DNA from: Chlorobiota bacterium
GTDB lineage: Bacteria > Bacteroidota > Bacteroidia > Bacteroidales > JAADGE01
DNA length: 12,508 nt
Assembly (NCBI GenBank): GCA_013153575.1
Contig: JAADEE010000123.1
Coordinates: 1-12,508, forward strand
Direction of reading: 5' to 3'
The translations under genes were made by a program, and so were the position numbers. The notes below the pieces were generated by a model. The model worked only from the letters and a program-made list of their open reading frames with translations, was not told where the DNA came from and searched no databases. Shown here piece by piece: positions 6,846-12,508 of the stretch (position 1 is the stretch's first letter; every line of letters begins with the position of its first letter).

Positions 6846-7379
6846 ATGAGATATGGAATGGCAATAGACACAAGAAAATGTGTCGGATGTAGCGACTGTG
6901 TTGTTGCATGTCAAACAGAAAATAGTATTCCTCACGGATATACCAGAGATTGGATTTCTGAAACTGTTGAAGGAATGTATCCTAATTTAGCATTGGAAAT
7001 TCGTTCTGAAAGGTGTAATCATTGCGATGATACTCCTTGTGTAAGAACTTGCCCAACAGGTTCTAGCCATATTATTGAAGGAGGAATTGTAAAAGTAACA
7101 CACGAAGAATGTATTGGGTGTGGAGCATGTATTGAATCATGTCCTTACGATGCAAGATACTTCCATCCGGAAGGATATGTTGACAAATGCACTTTCTGTG
7201 ATCATAGAGTTAAAAATGGTCAAGATCCTGCATGCGTTTCAGTATGCCCAACACACTGTATGTATTTTGGCGATTTAGATGACCCAAATAGTGAAATTTC
7301 AAAAGTGGTAGCAAAAAACAAAGTTAAAGTTTTAGCTCCTGAAGCAGGAACAAAACCACAAATTTTTTATTTAGTATAA
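6846..7379 (+). CDS. Four-cluster [4Fe-4S] electron-transfer subunit, PsrB/PhsB type
   Basis: A 177-residue iron-sulfur subunit that carries electrons from the membrane subunit to the molybdoenzyme. Four cysteine groups are visible: Cys12/15/18/22, Cys57/60/65/69, Cys89/92/95/99 and Cys115/118/130/134. This is the standard DmsB/PsrB/NrfC pattern for four [4Fe-4S] clusters, and an extra Cys138 is present. There is no signal peptide. B subunits of this type are normally exported by hitchhiking on the Tat signal of the A subunit. It starts 40 bp after the catalytic gene and 28 bp before the NrfD gene, which is the normal A-B-C order. The length is close to that of PsrB. Confidence 0.93.
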   Translation: MRYGMAIDTRKCVGCSDCVVACQTENSIPHGYTRDWISETVEGMYPNLALEIRSERCNHCDDTPCVRTCPTGSSHIIEGGIVKVTHEECIGCGACIESCPYDARYFHPEGYVDKCTFCDHRVKNGQDPACVSVCPTHCMYFGDLDDPNSEISKVVAKNKVKVLAPEAGTKPQIFYLV

Positions 7380-7407
7380 TTTTAAACCTCATAAAATTCA
7401 TTCAGAA

Positions 7408-8427
7408 ATGAGAGAAGAACTTATTACAAGCGGAAGAATGAACCCGGGAATTGATCCTGTGCTTCATGGATGGCATTGGCCAATACCATTTTATTTATTC
7501 GTTGGAGGACTTGCTGCCGGACTTTTATTTTTTGCGGCATACAAAGTTTTATTCGGAAAAGAAAAAGACTTTCCAACAGCTGTTATGATAGGACCATTTG
7601 TTGCATTAGCTGCTATAGTTATGGGATTAATGGCATTAATTTATGATTTACATCACCCATTATATGCATGGCAATTATTCACAACAATAAGAATAGAGTC
7701 GCCAATGTCATGGGGGGCTTGGACATTAATGATTGTTTCAATTGTAAATGCTGTTTGGATTTTTACCTATCTTAAAAAAATATTTCCGGATTTTAATTTA
7801 AAACAAAACTTTTTAAGAAAAGTAATTAGTAACTTCATTGAAGAAAAACAATCTGAAGGAAAATTAAATTGGGATTGGAAATATAAATTTCTAAGAGATT
7901 TTGAAAGTTTTTTAATTAAGAATAGAAAAGCATTGGCTTGGTTAATGATGATTTTATCAATTATCTTAGGGGTTTATACAGGAATTCTTTTATCCGCATT
8001 TAATGCAAGACCTTTGTGGAATACAGCTTTATTAGGACCACTATTTTTAACATCAGGATTCTCAACAGGAGCTGCAATGTTAATGATACTTTCAAAAACA
8101 CACCTAGAAAAAATTGCATTTAGCAAAATAGATGTTTTGTTAATTATTATTGAACTATTTTTCATAACTCATATGTTTATGGGCTATTTAGCAGGTTCAG
8201 AAGTAAAAGCAGAAGCTGCACATTATTTTATGGGAGGTGAATTTACCGTAACTTTTTGGGTAAATGTAATAATTTTAGGACTTGTAGTTCCATTAGCATT
8301 AGAAACTATGGAATTGTTAAACGTTAAAATTCCTGTTATAATACCGGGACTATTAATACTTTGGGGAGGAATGATGTTTAGATTTATAATGGTAGATGCC
8401 GGACAAGTTATTAGATATTTATATTAA
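7408..8427 (+). CDS. NrfD/PsrC-type quinol-oxidising membrane subunit
   Basis: A 339-residue integral membrane protein with eight predicted helices, near 25-46, 57-81, 103-122, 174-196, 203-228, 240-262, 278-298 and 308-328. The first helix starts with the family-typical GWHWPIPFYLFVGGLAAG (21-38), with His20 and His23 near the presumed quinone side. NrfD/PsrC proteins anchor the AB dimer and oxidise quinol. A hydrophilic, Lys-rich loop of about 50 residues (123-172) separates helices 3 and 4. By the positive-inside rule it would be cytoplasmic, as would the YKVLFGKEKDF loop, placing the N-terminus outside. The gene follows the B subunit by 28 bp and completes a PsrABC-like complex. Confidence 0.9.
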   Translation: MREELITSGRMNPGIDPVLHGWHWPIPFYLFVGGLAAGLLFFAAYKVLFGKEKDFPTAVMIGPFVALAAIVMGLMALIYDLHHPLYAWQLFTTIRIESPMSWGAWTLMIVSIVNAVWIFTYLKKIFPDFNLKQNFLRKVISNFIEEKQSEGKLNWDWKYKFLRDFESFLIKNRKALAWLMMILSIILGVYTGILLSAFNARPLWNTALLGPLFLTSGFSTGAAMLMILSKTHLEKIAFSKIDVLLIIIELFFITHMFMGYLAGSEVKAEAAHYFMGGEFTVTFWVNVIILGLVVPLALETMELLNVKIPVIIPGLLILWGGMMFRFIMVDAGQVIRYLY

Positions 8428-8447
8428 AATTGAAAAAATATTATAAA

Positions 8448-8984
8448 ATGGAAGATATTAAAATTCAAAAACCACCTAAAAAATACATGAACCCATATTT
8501 AGCCGGAGTTCTTTTAGGAATAGTTATTCTTTTATCTTTTTACTTTACAAGAGAAGGTTTAGGAGCAAGTGGTGCTTTTAAAAGAGTTGTTGCAAAAGTT
8601 GAGCAAACAATTGTTCCATCACATCTTGAAAGTGAAAATTCAGCATTTCATCATTACGTTACAGATGGTAAAGACCCCCTTAAAAACAGATTAGTTTACA
8701 TGATTGTTGGAGTATTTATTGGAGGTTTTATTTCCGGGGCAATAAATAGAAGATTAAAATTAAAGTTAGAACATTCACCCAAAATAACCTCAAAAAAGAG
8801 AGCAATAGCTGCATTAATTGGAGGAGCATTGTTTGGATTAGGATCTGCTTTTGGTAGAGGATGTACAAGTGGAGCTGGACTTGACGGAATGGCAGTTCTT
8901 GCAACATCAGGTTTTGTTGTTGTTGCAATGATTTTTGGAGCAGGCTATGTGTTTGCTTGGTTTTTTAGAAAATTATGGATTTAA
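8448..8984 (+). CDS. YeeE/YedE-family half-size sulfur transporter, first copy
   Basis: From ATG 8448 the protein is 178 residues with four hydrophobic helices (about 18-33, 82-99, 118-136 and 154-172). A TTG 18 bp upstream (8430) would add six residues; I prefer ATG because it is A-rich upstream and TTG lies only 2 bp past the preceding stop. The key motif is FGRGCTSGAGLDG, with Cys139 as the only cysteine. YeeE/YedE proteins move thiosulfate or other sulfur species through the membrane, relaying them by conserved cysteines (TsuA is the characterised example). Classical members are about 350 residues with an internal duplication. Here the two halves are separate adjacent genes, and this half carries one Cys motif. 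It probably pairs with the next protein. Confidence 0.83.
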   Translation: MEDIKIQKPPKKYMNPYLAGVLLGIVILLSFYFTREGLGASGAFKRVVAKVEQTIVPSHLESENSAFHHYVTDGKDPLKNRLVYMIVGVFIGGFISGAINRRLKLKLEHSPKITSKKRAIAALIGGALFGLGSAFGRGCTSGAGLDGMAVLATSGFVVVAMIFGAGYVFAWFFRKLWI

Positions 8985-9005
8985 TAAATTTAAGAAAATA
9001 AAAAT

Positions 9006-9593
9006 ATGGGACCACTATTTAATGCAAATGATGAATGGAGTTTTGTCATTGCCCTTGTTATAGGAATTGCTTTCGGTTTTATTCTTGAAAGTGCAGGATT
9101 TTCATCATCAAGAAAACTTGCCGGAGTATTTTATGGATATGATTTTGTTGTTTTGCAAGTGTTTTTTACAGCAGCAATTACAGCAGCAATAGGTTTATTG
9201 TTTTTTGAATATTTTGGGTGGATTGACCTTTCTGCCATTTGGATAAATAAATTCTATGTTGGTTCTGCAATATTAGGCGGTGGGCTTATGGGATTAGGAT
9301 TTATTATTGGAGGATTTTGTCCGGGAACAAGTGCTTGTGCATCAGCAATTGGTAAAATTGATGCAATGTTGTTTTTAGGAGGATTCATTATAGGTGTTAT
9401 TATTTTCGATTTATTCTACCCTCTTTATAAACCATTTTATAAAGCAAGTAGCATGGGAGCATCAATGATATATGATGTGTTAGGAATGAATAAATATGTA
9501 TTTTTATTATTATTTGTAATTGTTGCAATTTTATCTTTTGTTGGAACTGCATATATACAACAAAGAGTTTCTAAAAAAACAAAAAAATATTAA
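9006..9593 (+). CDS. YeeE/YedE-family half-size sulfur transporter, second copy
   Basis: A 195-residue membrane protein. It begins with the family signature GFILESAGFSSSRKLAG (24-40) and DFVVLQV (46-52). A second signature follows, GGLMGLGFIIGGFCPGTS (92-109), with Cys105 and Cys111 inside the membrane. Helices lie near 12-30, 46-68, 84-104, 119-138 and 163-185. It follows the first copy by 21 bp, and the two together supply three cysteines, the number important in TsuA. Both have their own start and intact ends, so this is a split pair and not a frameshifted gene. Cargo is probably thiosulfate or another sulfane-sulfur species, by family and context. There is no TusA-like partner in the window, which is usual next to importers that feed the cytoplasm. 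It ends 5 bp before the first rhodanese gene. Confidence 0.85.
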   Translation: MGPLFNANDEWSFVIALVIGIAFGFILESAGFSSSRKLAGVFYGYDFVVLQVFFTAAITAAIGLLFFEYFGWIDLSAIWINKFYVGSAILGGGLMGLGFIIGGFCPGTSACASAIGKIDAMLFLGGFIIGVIIFDLFYPLYKPFYKASSMGASMIYDVLGMNKYVFLLLFVIVAILSFVGTAYIQQRVSKKTKKY

Positions 9594-9598
9594 AAGTT

Positions 9599-10252
9599 AT
9601 GAGCGATATAAGGATAATTAAAAAACGCTATATTTTTATGGCATCAGTATTTATCGGTTTAGCTCTTTTATTAGTTTTATTACCGGAAAGGCATACATTA
9701 AAAGAACTAAAAGCAGAAAGGCTTTTACAAGAAGTAAATGACAACACTCGTTATTTTACAACAGACGATGTTGCAGAAAAAATTATTGCAAATGATGCAT
9801 ATATGCAATTAATAGATGTAAGAACTCCCGAAGATTATAAAAACTTTCATCTTAAAGGAGCAATAAACATACCTATTGATAGTATATTAAATAAGGATGA
9901 GGATGGGAATTATACCTATGAAGGAATTCTAAATCAAGATTTAAAAGCAAACGTTTTCTATTCTAATGGAACTATATATTCTAATCAAGTATGGTTGTTA
10001 TTAAGAAGGTTGAAGTACAAAAACAATTATGTTATGGAAGGCGGACTTAATAAATGGATTGAAACTATTATTAAACCGACAAAACCTTCAGCAACTGCAA
10101 GTCAAAAAGAACTTGACAGGTACGATTTTAGACGTGCAGCAAGTATGTATTTTGGTGGAGCTAGTGTTACGGTATCTGCAGAAGAAGATGTTCCGGCTCC
10201 GACTCCTGTTATTAAAAAAAGTGCATCGAAGGAAGAAGAAGGTGGATGCTAA
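9599..10252 (+). CDS. Membrane-anchored rhodanese-like protein, no active-site Cys, C-terminal GGC tail (A)
   Basis: A 217-residue protein. Positively charged residues (IKKR) precede one helix at about 12-28, giving N-in topology with the rest outside. Residues about 52-157 form a rhodanese fold: LIDVRTPEDY, HLKGAINIP, then NVFYSNG and MEGGLNKW. Counting back from the LKY strand, the active-site Cys column is Ser122, so sulfurtransferase chemistry at the usual site looks impossible. A linker follows, containing DRYDF and GGAS (173-189), then APTPVIKKSASKEEEGGC at the exact C-terminus. Cys217 is the only cysteine in the protein. It starts 5 bp after the second transporter gene and 29 bp before rhodanese B. 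My inference is that the fold is a docking or structural scaffold and the tail Cys carries sulfur. Anchoring or disulfide pairing through the tail is the alternative. Confidence 0.88.
   Translation: MSDIRIIKKRYIFMASVFIGLALLLVLLPERHTLKELKAERLLQEVNDNTRYFTTDDVAEKIIANDAYMQLIDVRTPEDYKNFHLKGAINIPIDSILNKDEDGNYTYEGILNQDLKANVFYSNGTIYSNQVWLLLRRLKYKNNYVMEGGLNKWIETIIKPTKPSATASQKELDRYDFRRAASMYFGGASVTVSAEEDVPAPTPVIKKSASKEEEGGC
10196..10249 (+). other. C-terminal GGC tail of rhodanese A
   Basis: Encodes APTPVIKKSASKEEEGGC, residues 200-217. The final codons are GAA GAA GAA GGT GGA TGC before TAA. It aligns residue by residue with the tails of B and C. Confidence 0.9.
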
Positions 10253-10281
10253 ACAATTATTTATTTTTTAAATAAGAAAAA

Positions 10282-10926
10282 ATGGAAATTATAGGACATA
10301 AAAAAATATCAAATAAATTACCTATACTTGGGATTGTTTTTATTTTAATTGTTATTTTAGGTTTAGTAACAATGGAAATACCAAGGCATATTTATCGTCT
10401 TAGTACAGAGGAAATGTTAGAAAAAACAATGAAACATGATTATATAATTCGTTATGATAAATTTTTTGACATTTATCATAATAACGATTCTTTATATAGA
10501 TTTATAGATTTACGTTCAGCAAAAGATTACCAAATATCGCATTTAGAAGGAGCTATAAATATTCCTATTTCAAAAATTTTAGATTTTAAGTATAGAGATA
10601 TTGTTAATCAAGACGAGAAAATAAATGTTTTATATTATTCTGACCAAGGAGGAGCTTGTGCTCCATGGATGATTCTTACACAATTAGGTTATAAAAACAA
10701 TTATATTTTAGGTGGAGGATATGATTATGTTAAGAATCATATTATTGATGAATATTCTCCTATGTTAGGAAGTTTCTTAGGAGAGAAAGCAAAGTACGAT
10801 TATAAAGAAATAATAAATAATACAGCCGGAGGTGCATCTGCATCATCAGCAAGTAACGATGTTTCAGACACCCCAGCTCCAATTATTAAAAAGAAAGCTT
10901 CTGCTGAAGAAGAGGGAGGATGTTAA
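10282..10926 (+). CDS. Membrane-anchored rhodanese-like protein, no active-site Cys, C-terminal GGC tail (B)
   Basis: A 214-residue paralogue of the preceding protein, with a single anchor helix (about 14-31) after IGHKKISNK and an extracytoplasmic rhodanese-like domain at about 55-155. The FIDLRSAKDY, HLEGAINIP and QLGYKNNYILGGG elements are kept. In the active-site column the residue is Tyr119, next to Ser120, so the catalytic Cys is missing. Cys126 lies seven residues later in a GGAC segment outside the normal position. The linker repeats the A pattern (KYDYK, then AGGAS) and is Ala/Ser-rich to about residue 195, ending in PAPIIKKKASAEEEGGC with Cys214. Codons for the tail differ from A at synonymous sites, so similarity is held at protein level. 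The function is unknown; partnership with A, C and the transporter pair is inferred from operon position. Confidence 0.87.
   Translation: MEIIGHKKISNKLPILGIVFILIVILGLVTMEIPRHIYRLSTEEMLEKTMKHDYIIRYDKFFDIYHNNDSLYRFIDLRSAKDYQISHLEGAINIPISKILDFKYRDIVNQDEKINVLYYSDQGGACAPWMILTQLGYKNNYILGGGYDYVKNHIIDEYSPMLGSFLGEKAKYDYKEIINNTAGGASASSASNDVSDTPAPIIKKKASAEEEGGC
10873..10923 (+). other. C-terminal GGC tail of rhodanese B
   Basis: Encodes PAPIIKKKASAEEEGGC, residues 198-214. The final codons are GAA GAA GAG GGA GGA TGT before TAA, with synonymous differences from A and C. Confidence 0.9.
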
Positions 10927-10954
10927 TTAGGTTTAATTTCTAAAAAAAAACAAA

Positions 10955-12076
10955 ATGAACAAAAAAGCATATTTTTTACCAATAATATTTTTTGCATTAT
11001 TATTTGTAAATATTGGGTGTTCAACAGACAATCCTAAAAATAAAAAGCTTATAAAAGAACCTGCAAAAGAAATAAATGAAAGCGAAGCTTTAGTTAAATT
11101 TTTAGAGCAATCTGGAAATATAATTAATGCAAAACGAATTCCAACATTAATTTCTGCAGAAAAAGTTAAAGCAAACCTTAAAAATTTTCTTGTTATAGAT
11201 TTAAGAAAACATAGTGATTATGTAGCTGGACATATTGATGGTGCCGTTAATGTTTCAATTAAAGACCTTGTTTCATACATGAAAACTAAAGTTGCAGCAG
11301 AAGTTTATGATAAAATTGTTTTAGTTTGCTATTCTGGACATAAAGCAAGTTTTGCAGCAATGACTTTACAACTTTTAGGCTATAAAAATGCTTATGCTAT
11401 GAAGTGGGGAATGAGTTCTTGGGATAAAAACACAGCATCAACAAAGTGGTTAAAAGCAATATCTGATAAATATAGTTCAAAACTTGAAAAAACAGATAAC
11501 CCAAAGGGAGCAAAAACAAAACTTCCTGAAATTAAAACAGGAAAAGTTTTAGGTTATGATATTCTTGAAGAAAGAGCAAAAACCATTTTAAATAAATTAG
11601 ATTTTAAAATTAGTGTTGATAAATTAATGGAAAATCCATCTGATTATTACATCATTAATTATTGGCCTGATTATAATTATCAAAAAGGACATTTGCCGGG
11701 AGCTATTCAATACGATCCGAAATTAAGTTTAACAGCAGATAAAGAACTTTTAACACTACCAACAGATAAAAAAATAGTTGTTTATTGTTATACAGGACAA
11801 AATGCAAGTTATACTGCAGCATATTTGCAAATTTTGGGCTATGATGCATATACATTAACTTACGGAGCAAATTCATTTATGCATTCAAAACTTACAAGTT
11901 TAAAAATAGGACATGCATTTAATAGTTCACAAATTAAAAATTATCCTTTAGTTGAAGGAGAATTGCCAAGTATAAAAAAAGAAGGTGCAACTGTTAGTGA
12001 AGAGCCTGAAGAAGATAATGCAACTCCAATTATAATTAAAAAGAAATCAACAGCAGAAGAAGAGGGAGGTTGCTAA
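10955..12076 (+). CDS. Tandem-rhodanese lipoprotein with intact active sites and C-terminal GGC tail (C)
   Basis: A 373-residue protein with a lipoprotein signal. The lipobox is NIGC with Cys22, followed by STDN, and no charged retention signal is obvious. Two rhodanese domains follow: domain 1 about 62-160 (IDLRKHSDY, GHIDGAVNV, loop CYSGHKAS with Cys125) and domain 2 about 216-310 (GHLPGAIQY, loop CYTGQNAS with Cys278). Both active-site cysteines are present, unlike A and B. In domain 2 the usual Asp-Val-Arg strand is replaced by INYWPDY. The protein ends in ATPIIIKKKSTAEEEGGC with Cys373. Rhodaneses transfer sulfane sulfur through a Cys persulfide, and the periplasmic Sud protein of Wolinella delivers polysulfide sulfur to Psr, a plausible analogy. 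It is last in the operon, 28 bp after B and 20 bp before the terminator stem. It is probably the active sulfurtransferase that loads or unloads the tails. Confidence 0.9.
   Translation: MNKKAYFLPIIFFALLFVNIGCSTDNPKNKKLIKEPAKEINESEALVKFLEQSGNIINAKRIPTLISAEKVKANLKNFLVIDLRKHSDYVAGHIDGAVNVSIKDLVSYMKTKVAAEVYDKIVLVCYSGHKASFAAMTLQLLGYKNAYAMKWGMSSWDKNTASTKWLKAISDKYSSKLEKTDNPKGAKTKLPEIKTGKVLGYDILEERAKTILNKLDFKISVDKLMENPSDYYIINYWPDYNYQKGHLPGAIQYDPKLSLTADKELLTLPTDKKIVVYCYTGQNASYTAAYLQILGYDAYTLTYGANSFMHSKLTSLKIGHAFNSSQIKNYPLVEGELPSIKKEGATVSEEPEEDNATPIIIKKKSTAEEEGGC
12020..12073 (+). other. C-terminal GGC tail of rhodanese C
   Basis: Encodes ATPIIIKKKSTAEEEGGC, residues 356-373. The final codons are GAA GAA GAG GGA GGT TGC before TAA. 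An acidic stretch (SEEPEEDN) precedes it. Confidence 0.9.
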
Positions 12077-12096
12077 TACAATATTTATTAAGATTT

Positions 12097-12132
12097 AAAA
12101 CTGGTTTTGATTTAATCAAAATCAGTTTTTTT
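12097..12132 (+). terminator. Intrinsic terminator of the sulfur operon
   Basis: AAAACTGGTTTTGAT (12097-12111), a 3-nt loop, and ATCAAAATCAGTTTT (12115-12129). This is a 15-bp stem with one G-U pair, with T7 at 12126-12132. It lies 20 bp after the last rhodanese stop codon and ends the eight-gene transcript. Confidence 0.88.
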
Positions 12133-12165
12133 ATTTATAATAGAATATATTTTATTGTTTTATGT

Positions 12166-12173
12166 TAAATTTG
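12166..12173 (+). promoter_or_regulatory. Candidate -7 box for the acyltransferase-like gene
   Basis: TAAATTTG is a perfect TAnnTTTG box 36 bp before the ATG and after the operon terminator. No TTTG lies at the expected upstream distance, so this is half a promoter by sequence. Confidence 0.35.
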
Positions 12174-12209
12174 TAAACGTATAACTCATAAACAGTAAAA
12201 AAAATAAAA

Positions 12210-12508
12210 ATGAATAAGTTCTTAGAACAAGAAGAATATAACTATAAAAATACAAGTTTGGCAAAAAATGATATTGTTGCAAAAATTATTATTCAGTTAA
12301 AAAGATTAAAAAAACTTAATAAGGCTTATTCAAAAAATGTAGATAAAAATGGGATTGATTTTGTAAATTCTGTTTTAGAAATGTTAGGTGTTAAATGTGA
12401 AGTAGATGATATTGATATAAATAGAATACCCAAAAAAGGACCATTTATTTTAATATCTAACAGCCCTTTAGGAGGAATTGAAGGGTTGTTGCTTTTAAAA
12501 CTTATACA
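12210..12508 (+). CDS. Lysophospholipid acyltransferase-like protein, N-terminal part only
   Basis: The ATG at 12210 opens a frame that runs off the right edge (99 complete codons). After a charged helical lead (about 1-60) comes DINRIPKKGPFILISN (69-84), then SPLGGIEGLLLLKLI (85-99). This matches the start of the PlsC/LPLAT-like domain in long acyltransferases common in Bacteroidota, where the segment normally reads Asn-His-Pro-x-Gly-Gly-x-Asp-Gly. Such proteins acylate lysophospholipids or aminolipids at the inner membrane. Here the catalytic His is Ser85 (codon AGC, 12462-12464) and the usual Asp is Glu91, so this protein may be inactive or a divergent paralogue. It has its own promoter candidate and lies after a terminator, so it is not part of the sulfur operon. 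Start choice is secure within this stretch; the rest is outside the window. Confidence 0.72.
   Translation, partial: MNKFLEQEEYNYKNTSLAKNDIVAKIIIQLKRLKKLNKAYSKNVDKNGIDFVNSVLEMLGVKCEVDDIDINRIPKKGPFILISNSPLGGIEGLLLLKLI

Noticed and set aside
8430..8447. TTG start adding six residues to the first YeeE/YedE protein
   Set aside because: It lies 2 bp after the preceding stop codon, and an in-frame ATG at 8448 with A-rich upstream sequence is the more likely start. It cannot be fully excluded.
8970..9010. Frameshift splitting one YeeE/YedE gene into two
   Set aside because: Each half has its own start, a complete set of helices and a family Cys motif, and they are separated by a clean 21-bp gap typical of the other genes in this operon.
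10247..10252. Selenocysteine or readthrough at the GGC tail ends
   Set aside because: All three genes end in an ordinary Cys codon (TGC or TGT) followed by TAA; there is no TGA to recode.
1..12508. CRISPR array, insertion sequence or prophage signals
   Set aside because: No spaced direct repeats, transposase, integrase or terminal inverted repeats were seen on either strand.

Overview
The window looks like chromosome of a low-GC, probably anaerobic or facultatively anaerobic member of the Bacteroidota. Several observations point there. Intergenic DNA and codon use are very AT-rich, and ribosome-binding sites are A-rich with almost no Shine-Dalgarno. The tRNA promoter fits the Bacteroidota sigma consensus exactly (TTTG-N19-TAnnTTTG). 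The flanking genes, an Ig-like (Big_5-type) lipoprotein and a long acyltransferase-type protein, resemble genes common in that phylum. Genus cannot be fixed from the sequence.

Layout. 1-329 (-) is the 5' part of an Ig-like lipoprotein gene, cut by the window edge. 419-646 (+) is a one-cluster ferredoxin. 696-767 (+) is tRNA-Arg(CCU) with its own promoter, followed by a bidirectional terminator. 813-3900 (-) is a two-gene unit: an octaheme tetrathionate-reductase-family cytochrome, then a membrane cytochrome b fused to two PAS domains. 3901-4543 is a long, T-rich divergent control region. 4544-12076 (+) is an eight-gene operon ending in a strong intrinsic terminator at 12097-12132. It encodes a Tat-exported molybdopterin catalytic subunit, a four-cluster ferredoxin subunit, an NrfD/PsrC membrane subunit, two half-size YeeE/YedE sulfur transporters and three exported rhodanese-like proteins. 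12210-12508 (+) is the start of an acyltransferase-like gene, cut by the edge.

Reading the parts together (inference): this is a respiratory sulfur-reduction island. The cytochrome b would pass quinol electrons to the octaheme enzyme (tetrathionate to thiosulfate is the known activity of the family). The PsrABC/PhsABC-like complex would reduce the resulting thiosulfate or polysulfide. The YeeE/YedE pair and rhodaneses would handle sulfane sulfur at or across the membrane.

The most striking feature is that the three otherwise different rhodanese proteins end in the same tail, a flexible Ala/Pro/Ser-rich linker, a Lys patch, then Glu-Glu-Glu-Gly-Gly-Cys at the exact C-terminus. Two of them have lost the rhodanese active-site cysteine, and in the first the terminal Cys is the only cysteine in the protein. 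This suggests a cysteine swinging arm carrying sulfur, similar in concept to the GGCGG tail of SoxY. I know of no described system with this arrangement.
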